This document shows, one piece after another, positions 43,779 to 57,130 of a stretch of DNA of 64,000 nucleotides. Source of the stretch: Rhipidocladum racemiflorum (taxonomy: Eukaryota; Streptophyta; Magnoliopsida; Poales; Poaceae). A program made the position numbers and the translations under genes. The stretch lies in contig CM070578.1 of the NCBI GenBank assembly GCA_036346355.1, positions 17,684,501 through 17,748,500 of the forward strand, written 5' to 3'. The notes under the pieces are model-generated. The model worked only from the letters and a program-made list of their open reading frames with translations, was not told the DNA's origin and did not search any database. The stretch's first letter is position 1, and each line of letters opens with the position of its first letter.

Positions 43779-45451
43779 AATTGTTACTATTTCACTCTTT
43801 GTTATGTGAACTTTGACATTTTGTTGTGCTATTTGGAACTAGTTGTATCTTTTGTTGTCCTATTTGGAACAATTTATTTGCATTTAGTTAGATTCATGTC
43901 ACGTCATATGAGGTATATTTAGTTAGATTCATGTCATATGAGGTAGCATTTATTATTTTCATCATCTAATCATCGCCTAGGCGGCCACCTAAGCTTCCAG
44001 GCGCCCCGGGCTCGCCGTGCCTAGCCAGACCATGGTGACAACTATGGTTACAATAATATGATGGAGTTTAAATTAATGACCGGTGACATGCTTTAGTTGA
44101 TAATGCTGAGTTTACACTTAGTACTGAGTAAGGATACGCATAAAAAAGTGCATATAAGGAACCACCTTCTATACAAAACAAGTTGTATCAATAATGAGGG
44201 CTACGAAGTGTATCAACAATTGGATCATTTACTGAAATCCAAGCTGACCAGCAGGCCAAAGAGGGGGCCCTTTTCACAATCTAGTAAGTCAGCCTATAAA
44301 ATGTATCAACACTGCACAGCAAAGCATGTTCTCTTGTCAAGTTTCAGTGATATCCATGGAACTCTTCAAGGTGGCCCATGTGCACAAGAAATGGAGAATT
44401 AACAGTTCATTCCGGTGGGCGTGTAACTATTAAAGAGTTGATTCCAACAAAACATAATTGTAAGAACAATTCCAACAAAAGTGATCATAGCAAAAGGGAC
44501 ACACAAGCTGCACAAGCATCATGCATAGCTTTAGTGTTTGTCGCAACACTCGAGTGCAAGGAGCGTAGTTCTTCAGACAAGTTCAGTGTGGCATCAACCT
44601 GTACATATGTACTTTCAAAGGTTAAACTAAAAGTGTGACCAGATTGGTTGGGCCCAAGTATTTATCGTTCATCAGATTTTTCTCATTTGTGTTTTGCTCT
44701 TAATATAGAAAATTTTGAACTTGACATTTTATCGTAATTTTGACAAGTGCATCTAGAAACCTTTCAGGATTTTTATGTTGATTTGCTGCCAAAACCAAAA
44801 GTGTTTACACGAGTGCACCGTACATGGTGATCGCATAGTAGGATATGATACACACACACACATGCCCACAGTCCACAGATAACTGAAGAACTGATTGTTA
44901 TATCAAAACATAAAGGTAAATGAGACTTGCACCACCAAGCACGAATATTATCCTGGCTGGATTAGATTACACACTGAATTAACGCAAGAAACACGTTTAG
45001 CATGCCAACAGTTGAGCAAAGCTGATACAAATAACTTCAGCTTAACTGCAAATTAAAGGCTAGTGCGCCCGAGCTTATGTTACAACAACAGCAAGCCATC
45101 ATACATATCGGCAGAGTTAACAGAGTAGTAGTGGCTCTAGTTCAGACAGCTAACAGCTCCCTACCTCTTCTTCTCTAGTGCTAAATTTGTACAGTGGGCA
45201 GAGTAACACGTTTCTTACTCCTCTTCTTCCTCTCTACATCTTTCAGATTAAACTTGCACAAGTGCATAACTCGCTCATATCCCTTCTGCGTGGTCCTCAG
45301 CTACAGAATGTACACACTTCCTCTCCGGTGCAAGCCAGACAGATGTATTTTATTTCTGACAAGGCCATACTGGCCTTACAGGGTTTCTAGTTGGAAAAAA
45401 ACTTAGTGCAAACCTAGCCACTGTTAGCTGTACAACTGCATGGTTCGCCCA
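43779..45451. other. Intergenic DNA and Pumilio 3' flank
   Basis: No gene recognised. Sequence near 45140-45451 is probably the Pumilio 3' UTR on the - strand. Confidence 0.5.
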
Positions 45452-48400
45452 TTAGGCGGCGGTGCATGCTGGTTGAAGTCCCAGTCGTTTTTCTGCATGC
45501 ACAAGAACAAATATAGTCGAATGTCGAGGGGGGTAACTCTTTTATCATCGCTGAAGAGTGAAGATGAACACAAGGATAAAAGAAAATGCAATACCTCCAG
45601 CGGCAACGAGCTTCTCTACGCGTGCTACTATGTGCTTCCCGTAGGTGTACTTCTTAAGCGTGTTCAGATGCGCTTTTATCCTTGTAAGGATCATCTCCCT
45701 CTGCTGATCATCACAAGTCTCCAGCACCTTCTGCACCACATAGTTTGCAAACTGATCTTTCATCATTACCTACAAGGGCAATTAAGCAACTTCAGTAAGG
45801 TCGCTTTAATCGGCTTTCAACGCCTGAAGGTGCTGGAGATGATCCTCTAACTGACCAAATATTTGGCCAGTTTCGCTTGACAGCTTGGTAAGAAGGTTGA
45901 AAGAACACAAACCTCAAGAGGTTCACTTTCGTTAGTGGATCCGAGAATTTCACCAATCAAAATCTGGCGTTCTACAGGATTCCCAAAGGCTAAGCACTTC
46001 TCAATGACATTTGAAGCAAACTTTTGCTGGCTCATTTGCACAATCTGTCCAATTAACTTCTCAATAATAGCAGATCTCTCATGTGGTTTGCCATGTTCCA
46101 GAACATGCTGTGAAGTTCAGTGAGTGGATTATCAGAAATGAAACATTGAGGAAATGAAAACGCCTTCCACAAACTAACTAATAAAGAAGGTCCAAAAAAA
46201 ACTCAGAATTAAGACTGCAAAGCTCCAAATCTTAGTATTCAACAATATCAATCAGTAAGCAGTTAACAACCCAAATCTTAGTATTCAACTGACAGCAATC
46301 AGTAAGCAGTTAACATCCACTTGTTAGCAATGGCTGAGCAGCACAGTATAATAACCTACACAAGCTACTGCACAAAACTGCAAACAGTCTTACTACATTT
46401 CGATGCAATCCCTTAAAAGAGGAGATTGGCAATTCCACATCTTAGTGTTTGTTAGTAGCACAATTCTTACTATCATTGAGATAGGATGACAATAGGAGTT
46501 GGGGCAATTTTCTGGTTTATTTCTCACACAATGCCATACCAACCTGGGGGGTTGGGGTTACATATTTATAGCTGCCAGGGCAGCCAAGCATATGCTAAGA
46601 TGCTAGTCTAAGATGCCGTCCTAAAGTAGTCTAAGATGCTAGTCCTAAAGTAGTCTAAGATGCTAGTCCTAAAGCTAGTCTAAAAGCTGTCCACAAAGAC
46701 CACAAAGACAAAGCACAAAGCTGCCCACAAGGACAAAGACTTGACCATCAATCTCCCCCTAAGTCTTGTCCGTCGTCTTGTGGGAAAGTTGGACCATCCC
46801 GGTCCTGGAGCGTAGCTCAACAAACTTGATCCTCCCAAGGGGCTTGGTGAGCAGGTCCGCAAGCTGGTCCTTGGTGTTGATGTAGCTTGCCTTGATGCTT
46901 CCTTCCTCCAAACAGCTTCGGATGAAATGATATCTCACCCGGATGTGCTTGCTCCGTTCATGAAAAACGGGGTTCTTTGCCAGGGCTAGAGCGGACTTGC
47001 TGTCCACCCTGAGCTCCATCGTCTTTGGCGTTTCGCCGAGGAGATCACCAAGCGATCAGGCGAGCGAGAGCCTGGGTTGCAGAGGTGGAGGCCGCTATGT
47101 ACTCGGCCTCACACCGACAGGGCCACCACCTGGCCGCTTCACCGATCGCCACCGACGAGACACTTGCCTAGAAAGAAGAGCATCCCGCTCGTGCTCTTCT
47201 TTGAGTGTCAACGCCGCCGGCGTGGTCATTGTCGGCCCATGCAGCGAAGTGTGCCGCCCAGGGCACCTCGGGTAGTGGAGACCGTGATCGAGAGTCCCCG
47301 CAACGTAGCGGATGATCCTCTTCACGCGGCTTTGGTGCTCCGTTGTCGCCTGCATGAGCAAGCTAACGTAGCCGACGGAGAATGCAAGTCCGGCCGTGTG
47401 TGGGTGAGGTAGCGAAGGCTCCCCACAAGGCGCCGGTACTGTGTAGCGTCCACCTCCTCTGCTGTGCTGTCGCGGCTCAGCTTCAGCCTCTCTTCCATCG
47501 GAGTGATAGCCGGGTTGCGATCGATGAGCCCGGCCGAGCTCAACGACGCGCCTGGCGTAAGCAGTCTGTTGAAGTGACATCCCGGAGTCGTCCTGGTGCA
47601 CCTCGATCCCCAGGTAGGAGAGAAGCCCCAGGTCGCTCATTTGGAAGGTGGCCTTCATTTCTTCTTTGAATACCGCCACCTCCGCATCCTTGGTGCCGAT
47701 GATCACCAAGTCGTCGACGTAGACACCCACCAGCAGGGCATTTCCTCTATTGCCCCGCCGGTAGATGGCTGCTTCGTGCGGGCTTTGCTCGAGGCCCATC
47801 CCCTTGAGCGTGGAATCTAACTTGGCATTCCATGCCCTTGGTGCTGCCCGCAAGCCATAGAGAGCCTTGTGCAAACGCCTTGACACCTTGCCCTCCTTGC
47901 CGGATCGCAAATCCGTGGTGGCCTGCGTAGACCTCTTCCTTCAGATCGCCGTTTAGAAATGCCGACTTGACGTCCATGTGATGAACCCGGCCCGGCCTTC
48001 CCGAAAGCGGCCCGGTCGAGTCGCACGGATTCCAACCGTGCTCAGGGCGAAGGCATCGTCGGTCGATCCTCCTGCTGCACAAAACCACGTGCCACCAAGC
48101 GAGCCTTGTGTTTGACAATGGCGCCGGCTTCATCCCTCTTCAGCTTGAACACCCACTTAAGGGTGATCGCGCGGTGACCACGAGGAAGATCAGCAAGCTC
48201 CCAGGTGCGGTTCTTCTTAATCGCGTCCATCTCCGTCTTCATCGCGTACGCGCCATGTCCGTGTCTTTCACCTCTGCGAAGACCGGGGCTCACCATCGTC
48301 GCCGCGCCCAGATGCAAGCTGTGCCTCGGATCGTGAGACACCGGGCCCCGACGGGTTGGTCGCCAGAAGGTCCTCCATCGCACGATACCGCAGCGGTTCG

Positions 48401-51400
48401 GCCGTGGTACGCGCGTCGATGCGCTCCTCGTCGTGGGAGAGTGGAGTAACGAACTCCACCGGCCGTGCTCGACACGAGCCGTGTCGGAGAGGGCGTGCCT
48501 GGAGGGTGACCGTTGGCCGGAGTGGCGCGCCGAGTCGATGGGGTTCGGATCGGGTAGGCGCGTTCGGCGAAGAGGAGCCGCCTACTCCCCGCTCCTTCGA
48601 AGTGGGCGTACTCAATAGTGAAGTCGCCGTGCGTCGGTCGAGCCGTTGTCAATCGCCTTGTCCCACGCCCATCCTCACCTCTTCGTTGAACACAACGCCA
48701 CGCCGCCGTCGCGCACACGCCGTGTCTTTGGGTCAAGAATGCGGTAGGCCTTCGAGCCCTCGCGTAGCAGATAAACACTCGAGTGCTCTGTCATCGAGCT
48801 TGCCAACATGTCCAAGCTCCTTGGCGAACGCGAGGCAAAAACCCGTAGGTGAGAGACCGGCCAGGCTTGCATACGTGCCAGGCCTCAGACGCGTCTGGCC
48901 AGAGCCTTGGTGAAGCGGCGGTTGAGGATGTAGATCGCCGCTACCACGCTCTCCCGGAGAATAGCGGCATCCTCTCGCTGAGGAGGGCGAGCCATCCCCA
49001 CAACCGCCTGACACGCCGCCGACGACGCCATTCTCGCCGCGGCCGCATAAATAGGAATAGTGGCGCTGAATGCCCTCATCCGCGCAATACGATGCGAACT
49101 CACCGCCGTGGAATTCGCCGCCGTTGTCGGCGCAGACACGCAGCTTGCGGCCGCTCTGCCTCGCAGCGTGCGTCGCGCTGATGGCTTCCGCAGCCTCTCC
49201 CTTTGCCGCCGAGGACCGTTACCCACATGTAGCGGGTGAGGTCGTCGACGAGCGGCAGGAAGTAGCGTCGTTCTCCTCTGTGGCGGTGTCACCGCCACAC
49301 AGTCCCCGTGCACGAGCTCGAGCCGCTCCTTGGCTCGGAAGTTCGGCTATTTGGGGAAAGAGCCGCCTTCGCCGTCGTTACGCAGATGTCGCAGAAGCTG
49401 TTCCACGTGGTCGAGACACGGCCAGGCCTCGTACCATCTCCTTGGCACCGAAGTCGCTTGAGCCTCAAAGTGAAAGGTGTCCAAGCGCTGCGTGTTATCG
49501 CCACGCCTGTCCGACGAGCGGCGAGGCAGAGGGGTTGTGCCACCTGCACGTTGAGGATGTAGAGTCGAGTGGTGCCTCATGTTACCATGGCAAAAAGGCG
49601 ACGATGACCAAACCAAATACTCAATACTCCGTTCTTTACAAGCACACCCCAACCAATATCATCCACCAGTCCCAAGCAGATGATAGAGTTCCTCAACCCG
49701 GGGATGTAGTAGACTCGGTGGCGACTGTGCTCACCGGACTTGGCGATAAGGATGACGGAGCCGACGGCTGGATCTCCACGCCGGAGGCGTCCCCAAACTT
49801 GACGAGCCTCGGACGTTGGAGTCAAGCTCGGTGAAGAACTCCCGTCGACCGGTCATGTGATTGGTAGCGCCAGTGTCGAGATACCACCCGTCAATCTTGT
49901 CACTGCTGGAGCTGTCGCCAAGAAAGGCGTGTGCTCTCGGCTCATCAAGGTGGAGGAGATTCGCTGCGGCCGATGCCGCTGGAGACAGCTTGATGCTTGC
50001 ATGTGCTAGGAGCAGAGCCGGCTCTTCTTCCTCCACCTGTGCGACGTGGGCCTGGCCACGTCGTGCTGGCGGCACTCCTTGGCCCAATGGCCAAGCTTGC
50101 CACAGTTGTGGCAAGAGTCGTCTCGTCTTGGCCTCACGGTTCTTGCCGGCACGCCACTGGCGCCTCGCGGTGTCAACCTTGGCACGCGTCCTCGCGCCCC
50201 GACTGGGCGCGTCCGCGCGCCTTGCGCGGCTTAGCGCTTGCGGCCGCTGTCGCGGCGAAGGACTCTTCTTCCGTCACCCTAGCAAGCCTCCCACCGTTCT
50301 CGAGTGAGATGTAACTTCCGCCGATGGTGATAGGCCCGAGAGAGGCGTGGTTCGTCATTGTCGGCGACCTTGAGACGACCTATCGCCTCTTCGATCGACA
50401 TCGTGGAGAGGTCCAATAGAGACTCGATTGAGCGAGCGATCTGCTTGTACTTCTCGGGGATGCAGCGGAAGAGCTTCTCGGCGGCTCTCTCCTCATCGTA
50501 GGTGTCGTCACCAAAGCGCACCATCTTCTGCGGTAGAGTGTTAAGACGGAGAGCAAAGTCGTCAACATCCTCACCTGGCCTGAAGGCCAGGTTCTCCAGC
50601 TCTTTGCGAAGTGCTGCGGTGTGGTCTTGCGGGCGCGGTCGCTGCCGTCGTCGCGGCGATGGCATCCCAAGCCTCCTTGGCGATCCGCTTCTTGGAAAGC
50701 GTGAATCGCATCTCTGACGGATCAGCGGCGATGAGGCATCCAGCGCCGTCGATCCTCGTCGTAGTCGACGTCGCCGTCTGGATCGCCTCCCACATGTGTC
50801 GCACCTGGAGCCTTATCCTCATCACCGCGGCCCACTCGACATAGTTGGTCTTGGTGAGGTAGGCCACCCGATCTGGGGCCAATGTCCTCGATAATGGCCT
50901 GGGTCCCGCGGTGACCATGGTACCGGCCTGGAGGAGAGTCGCGCCGCTGTAAGGGCCACGATCTCCGTCGACCAATGCCGCCTCTGCCGGGGGCCTTGAT
51001 GCGCCCGCCGTGCGTCCGCCGAACTCTGCGCGTCTGCGCTCGTCTGGCTACCACCGCGCTCATGAGGTGGGCAAGCGCCATCGCGCCGCCGCTGCCTTTG
51101 CCTCCCTCTCCGCTTGAGCTGCCGTCGGTCTTGCAGCCGTCGGCGGCGTCTGCTGAGCTCTTGCCGCAGAGCCTCGAAGCTCTGCTTCTTGCTGCCATTA
51201 CCCGCTCGCCGCCCGACTTTGCCGCCCTTGCGCCGTCATTGCGGTCTCTCTGCTTTGCTCGCTCATGATCCTCTGCCGCCAACCGGCCTCTGCCATTTGC
51301 GCTTCGGCGACCGTGGCTGAGGCCCATCCTTCCGACATGGCGCTAGTGGGCTTTGCTAGGGAAGAAGTCGCCTCGAGGCAATTTCTTTGCTCATTTATTC

Positions 51401-54400
51401 GTAAGATGAAGGGTGAGCGAAAGCTTGGTATTGTAGATCGCTAGTGAAGTGAGGAGGAGCGTGGGAGGGAGATGAGCAAGAGATGTTTAGGCTGCAAGAA
51501 AGAACGGCTCTGATACCACTTGTTAGTAGCACAATTCTTACTATCATTGAGATAGGATGACAATAGGAGTTGGGGCAATTTTCTGGTTTATTTCTCACAC
51601 AATGCCATGCCAACCTGAGGGGTTGGGGTTACATATTTATAGCTGCCAGGGCAGCCAAGCATATGCTAAGATGCTAGTCTAAGATGCCGTCCTAAAGTAG
51701 TCTAAGATGCTAGTCCTAAAGTAGTCTAAGATGCTAGTCCTAAAGCTAGTCTAAAAGCTGTCCACAAAGACCACAAGGACAAAGCACAAAGCTGCCCACA
51801 AGGACAAAGACTTGACCATCAGTGTTCACTAATAGTATTTAACAGCAACTAAAATGCAGTTGGTAGTATTATCAAACATTATGATCAATATGATAACCTA
51901 CAGCCGGTACTGCACAAGATAGCCCACCTACATTGCACAACATAAATAGTAAAGCAGCATAGAAGTTTGGTCAAGTTCATAAAGCATGTAATATATCTTC
52001 GAAAAAAAAATGTGCATGGAATTGACCTGAACAACATAGTTGCCATATTGATCTTGAGCCAGCAAGCAAACGGACTGGAGAATCTCATCCATCATTATTT
52101 GCAGTGTTGTAGTATTATCACAGTGCTCCAGCACCCTCTGGCAATTCACATGATATGATGATGAGAGGTTGCATGGTAAAATCTGTAAACCTCAAAACGG
52201 ATTCATTAGAGGCATAATATGTAGTATTAGCATACCTGTATAACCCGACAACCATATGGATGAGTGGATAACATCACAACTTGACCATAGAATGTTGAGA
52301 CAATGAATTGGATAACATGCTGAGGGATGCACTCTATGCATTTCTGTATTACATGGTTCCCATTTTGATCACGTACACAGCGCATGACATGTCCATCCAG
52401 CTCAGCAACCATTTTAGTCTGCTGATCTAAATCAACGACCTCTATAGCCTGCACATATATCATCCATGAGATAAGATCCATAATTTGCTCTAGTCTTCCA
52501 GACATCTATGTGTGTGTGTGTAATTACCTGGGGCACCATGATCCAAAATGGATATTCCCCCTAGGTATTGCATGCGAAATTTTTTGAAATTTTAAGGATA
52601 TTGAGTTTAACCAATTTATTAACTAGTTCAAACATGTTTGAACTGAAATTCAAACTAGAGTTTCCTTTTTTATGATAGTTTGATTGTAGCTATGTGTTGA
52701 TTTTATGTATAAATCAGCAAAGCATGTGATCTAAATTCGTTCAAAACCTTTAAATTCGAGTATATTTTTTCAAAGGTATGTGTTTCATTTGAATTGTTAT
52801 TGATGGGTATATGCCCTAAAACTGACATTTTCAAAAAATATACCCAAATTTGACTTGAATTCGCGCATTTTAAATTATGGTGCCCCAAGTAATTGTACTA
52901 TATATACACAAAAGGAATATGCTTAAAGTGTGCAGCATTCATCCAATATATACTCGTAAGTCGTAAAACAGAAACAGATGCCTATGACAAGTTATTAGTA
53001 CATTAATACCTATTTAAAAAATCAGTGAACCTGTATGCAAGAACTGTTTATGTTTTCCCAAGTAAAGAAAAAATGTCAATTGATAAACACCTTCTGTATA
53101 ACCCGGCATCCATACATCTGAAGACTTAGAGCAAGGACACGCCCAATAAGCTGATCAGCCAATTCCTTTATCTGAGTAGTGCTTCCATGCTCAAAAAACT
53201 GAACAAAAGCAAATGATAAGGATAGGCATCACACAGTCACACCCTCAAACAAACTATTTATTGTTTTTTCCTACCTTTTGAACAACATAATTTCCAAATA
53301 CATCAGTCATCAATGTGAGAGCTTGAGGCATGATTTCTGAAAACACCATGTATTTCTCTTCGGTACTGGCTGTTTCTAGCTTTTGCTGTATGAATCGGCT
53401 TCCATATTGATCCGCACTACAAATTATTCAATAATTAGTAAACGAACCAGATAACCTTACAAGAAGATATATCTTGTACATACTTCGGCTCATGATTAAG
53501 AAATTAGCAATGGTTAAGAGGTCATTATCCACTGCAAAGTTGTGCAAACCGCAAAACACTCCTAACCTCTTTTAAATAAAAATTAATATAGGGACAATCA
53601 ATATGAACTAGAACTTTTTCAAAGTTCATGTTCTGACTTCTGAGGCATTCAGTAAAAGAGGAAGGTAAAGAGACAAACTGAGCGGAGATGGTTAGTTTCA
53701 TAATTTTCATCATATTTCGCTCGGCACGTCCTTTCATTTCTCTTCTTATATATTGTTTTTGCCATATCGTAGCCCATGTCAAGCCACATTCCTAACTTTT
53801 GTTTCCCCAAAAACAGAGAGATACTTTAACATGACTGTATGCTGTGGGGTTGCTAGGCTTTGCAAGCCATTAGGTTATCATGTTTATTTCAACCTCAATG
53901 AGAAGTGTACCTGAACTCAACGACATGACCAGCTATTTCAGAGAGCTCGTAAGATTTGCTTTTGTTGTTCTTGAATTCCTCCAGAAGTGAGGGCATCAAA
54001 TTGACGTCCGTCTTTCCACCCAGGTCTGGACTCCATGAACCAAAGGAACCGCCAAAATTTATCATGCCTGATGGAAAGCGCATGCTGCATTCGCCATGTC
54101 TAAGTGGACTACCAGGTGCAGCAGGTGAAGAGGGAAGAACAGGACTCGTTAAAGGACTTCCAGCATAACCAAGGCCAAATCCAAGGTTTCCATAGTAACC
54201 ATAGTTCTTCTGTGACTGAAGCAATGGACCAAGGTAAGCCGTCTGAGGACCAAGTAAATCCATGTAAGAACTACCCAGATGGCCGCTGGCCATGAGGGGA
54301 TCATCACAGCTAGCTGCAACTTGGGCAGCAACCTCAGCTGCCCGAAGGTACTGAACATATACTGGATCAATAGGTGTCTGAAGAGAAGTTGCTGCACTTG

Positions 54401-56419
54401 GACATCCAATTCCATTGTAGTTTAGAAAGTTAGACGCACCAGCTAAATTTTGTCGAGAAGATAAAGTCCCTCCAGGGGACCTAGAACCAATCCTAGGGGA
54501 AGCAAAGCCAGATCCAACTGACAAATTGTCAAACGATGTGAAATTACCAGCATTAATCTCATTTCTCATCATAGAAGAATTAGCCGAATGTGCAGAATAC
54601 CCATTATGTGCCTTAAAATGTCCTTGCTCAGGACGTTTCATGTAGGAGTGCTGCTGATTGTCATTTGTTTGATCACCCTGTCGATCAAAAATAAATTTAC
54701 GGACATTATCAACATCCTGATAGAGCTTAGACTGATCCAAGGGTTGTCCATTAACTGCTCTAGATGGTGACAAGTTCATCCCGGAAAAAGTGGCTACCAG
54801 ATCATCAGATTCACCAATAGCAGACAAACTACGGCGGAAGGAAGATGAACCACCATTACTCTTCTCATCATTACCACTAACCTTCACACCAATTGGAGGT
54901 AAGCACGGACTAGGGACTCTCCTCAGAAGCTCAGGATCTGGAGATGCACTTCTAGAAAATGATGAACCTAAAATAGAGGCATACGTATGTGATGGCAAAT
55001 CATTGTTCTGAATTTCAGCCAAACTCTGATCACTGCTGTCACACTGCAGGCCACCTATAGCTCCAGTCTCATGATGTGGAGCATACTTTATTCCAGAAGA
55101 ATCCAGAAAGTCATTGCGATTGTGGTTGGCACTCGGTCTATCCAAATCCCCTTGATTTGAGCCCTGCGTCATTTACAACAAGTTGTACAAATCTGATCAG
55201 TTGGCATGGAGAAAATGAAGCTGGAGAGAAGCAAATGCCCAAAAAGCCATATTAAATGTTTGTGATTGAAACACAGATTTGCGTGTTCTGCTCTATATGG
55301 TCATTAACAAGAATAAGATTAATGAAAGAGATACCGGTTAGCAAACAACAAAGTTTAGGAGCTTCTTTCTACAGGCCTAATGCAGGCATTAGCCCACCCA
55401 TCCATGAATCGCCAGTTGAAATAAATAGGCTACAACAAAGAGATGCTGATCCCCACGGATAATTATGCAGAAGACCATAGATGCGAATGCACACGATATA
55501 CAAGTGAAACATTGTGAAGGATTGCACAATGTTTCTCAGGATCCAGTAACTTCGGAATGGTTGTTCAGGAACAATCATAGCATTTCCAATAACCCTTTCA
55601 CATAAATATTAAGAAATGCTAGTTGAAAGTTCATTGGTCACTAATATCCAGCAATCAAACTGAAGCAGTCGTTCTTTTGTTCCATGTACAAGCTCAAACT
55701 ACAGAATCTTCCCATGTATATTCTTCAGAACTTAGATCATATTAAGAAGTGTCTCCAACAGTCCAACCAATCAATAAATCGCACTGTACAATAACAGAAA
55801 TCTAATACATTCCAAACCTATCAAATCCGAGATATAAGTTGCTCCATTATGAAAATACAGTCCAATCAACAGCAGAAGCAGCAAGGTGGGAAATGTTAAC
55901 TCAACACTAGACATGTACTATATGTAGTATGAAGCCAAATTTCTCTAGGCAACAAAAGCACACAGCTGCACGGTCAAAACTTTTCTCCCATAACATACAG
56001 CACTGGATCAAGATATATACTGAAAAAGAAGAAGAAAAAAAGATGAGATCTTTCCTCAGAGCAACCACCTGGAAGATACTGGAGAAGCTCCTCTGCCGAC
56101 CAAGGTCGATCCCGGGCAGTCCCACAAGCCCGTCCCCCGCCGCCGCCACCGGCCTCCTGCCGTCACCGATCCCGCCTAGCCCGGAGGAGGATCGGAGGCG
56201 GTGCTGCGCCGAGCGCCAGTCCTCCTTGGAGAGGAGCGGCGGCGGGAGGCGCGGGTTGAGGTGCGCATTGGAGTAGTAGTAGCTCTGGTAGGCCGGGTCG
56301 GCCCGGAGCTCGTCGTCTAATAACACGTTGCCGGCGGCGGCGACCATGGCGCCGTCGACGGTGGGTGGCGCGGAGCCACTGCGGAAGAGCTCAAAGTCGC
56401 GGTCCATCTCCGTCACCAT
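45452..56419 (-). CDS. Pumilio-family (PUF) RNA-binding protein
   Basis: Nine exons on the - strand, read from 56419 down: 56069-56419, 53911-55163, 53275-53416, 53091-53198, 52236-52448, 52027-52137, 45913-46107, 45595-45769 and 45452-45492. They join in frame to 862 aa. The N-terminal half is Ser/Gly/Asn-rich, with the plant Pumilio signature FRSGSAPPTVDG near residue 12. The C-terminal half has eight PUF repeats with base-reading triplets SRFIQ, NYVVQ, CRVIQ, NHVIQ, CRVIQ, NYVVQ, SNVIE and NYVVQ. That order reads a UGUA-N-AUA element in mRNA 3' UTRs. Such proteins bind cytoplasmic mRNAs and lower their translation or stability. The tail is VAAGEKRLGLQPACTAA. Intron 6 (46108-52026) is swollen to 5.9 kb by a copia element in the same orientation. 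The start at 56419 has another in-frame Met four codons later. Closest in layout to APUM1-6. Confidence 0.95.
46450..46750 (-). repeat. 3' LTR of the Pumilio-intron copia
   Basis: 301 bp, adjacent to CTCCCCCT (polypurine tract on the - strand). Confidence 0.95.
46759..51327 (-). pseudogene. Copia gag-pol with many frameshifts
   Basis: Order on the - strand matches an intact copia element. gag runs about 51327-50280 (LTKTNYVEWAAVMRIRLQ, FRPGEDVDDFALRLNTL, then a CCHC knuckle near 50080-50115). Protease is at about 49880 (DGWYLDTGATNHMTG). Integrase pieces lie at 49570-48730, including an ADNGGEF-type motif near 49110-49140 in the reading frame. Reverse transcriptase is at 48383-47095 (WVFKLKRDEAGAIVKHKARL, GVYDDLVIIG-like catalytic block YVDDLVIIG, FQMSDLGLLSYLGIEV). 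RNase H is at 47019-46759 (VDSKSALALAKNPVFHERSK, ADLLTKPLG). The frame changes every few hundred bases, mostly by one- or two-base gaps in GC-rich runs, although the LTRs are ~99% alike. Confidence 0.9.
51521..51821 (-). repeat. 5' LTR of the Pumilio-intron copia
   Basis: 301 bp. The inner edge abuts GGCTCTGATACCACT, the complement of the tRNA-Met PBS. Confidence 0.95.
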
Positions 56420-56973
56420 CGGAGCACCGCCCGGAACACCAGAACAACGAGATCTTTGCGGGCTTAGCGCGCTAAAATCCCGCCATTACCGTGCAACACA
56501 ACACTTATCACTACCCGGACCAAGAAACCGGCGGGTTTTTTAAAAAACAAAAAACAAAAATTAACCCGGAAATGGTCACTCCTAGAGCTTGGGAGGCGGC
56601 AAGAACCGATTTTTGTTGCTCAGAGCGAGCGAATCGGAGAGGAAAGGTCCATGTGCGGGAGAACAGGCGTTCGAATTCCGCGAAAGGTGCCGATTTGGGA
56701 GGGATTGAAGCTTCGCTTTTCCTTTCCGCCTTGCAGCTGTGTGCGTGTGGTCTTATGGGGAAGGGGGAGAACTGAAGAACAAGAAGAGGTCGGGTCAGTC
56801 AGTGTTTGCGTCCGGCTCGGTTAAGTACAACGGCCTGAGGGATTTGGGTCGTTGGATTGCGGATTGGACGGTCAAGATCTTCCAGAGGGGTTTGGGTCCT
56901 AGGGCTCTGAGGTCGCAGGCCAGCCCAACAGGACTTCTTATGACTGCAAAGTTTTTCTTTTGGTTAGAAATGG
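56420..56973 (-). other. Pumilio 5' flank
   Basis: Probable promoter and 5' UTR of Pumilio (transcribed leftward). I see no unambiguous TATA box. ORFs on either strand lack domains. Confidence 0.45.
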
Positions 56974-56986
56974 TAAATCCATGTCT

Positions 56987-57130
56987 CTTTTTTTTTTTTG
57001 AAGTTTTGGTCACGAGCTATGGCTTTGCACTAAGAAAGAAGATAAGCATCCGGACGAATCTTGGACTCGAACCTGGATGGACTACGTGCTCAACGGGGAT
57101 GCTAACCAACCGAGCGTTGCTCGGTCCTCG
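56987..57130 (-). mobile_element. tRNA-derived SINE
   Basis: Read on the - strand: an A-box-like region (GCTCGGTTGGTTAGCATCC), a clear B box GGTTCGAGTCC (complement of GGACTCGAACC at 57063), a tRNA-unrelated body and a 3' A tail (the T run at 56987-56999). The flanks TAAATCCATGTCT (56974-56986) and TAAGTCCATGTCT (57131-57143) are a 13-bp target duplication with one mismatch. It resembles the plant Au-type SINE layout. It is not a tRNA gene, since the cloverleaf is incomplete. Confidence 0.85.

Larger units (their letters stand above)
46450..51821 (-). mobile_element. Complete Ty1/copia element in Pumilio intron 6
   Basis: 301-bp LTRs (46450-46750 and 51521-51821, TGTTAG...CCATCA) differ at about three sites seen. 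The 5-bp TSD GTGTT is at 46445-46449 and 51822-51826. On the - strand the PBS TGGTATCAGAGCC follows the 5' LTR and an AGGGGGAGAT polypurine tract precedes the 3' LTR. Each LTR contains a ~26-bp tandem motif (AAGATGCTAGTCCTAAAGTA) repeated about three times. The element shares orientation with the host gene, so its LTR signals could act within the Pumilio transcript. Confidence 0.95.

Noticed and set aside
45424..45606. C-terminal ORF ending QHAPPPNGRTMQLYS as the Pumilio tail
   Set aside because: The frame needed after the donor at 45594 is phase 1, giving EKRLGLQPACTAA, which resembles known Pumilio tails; the other frame has no valid donor.
47095..51320. Many + strand ORFs of 60-250 codons
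   Set aside because: Antisense of a GC-rich copia element; no independent domains.
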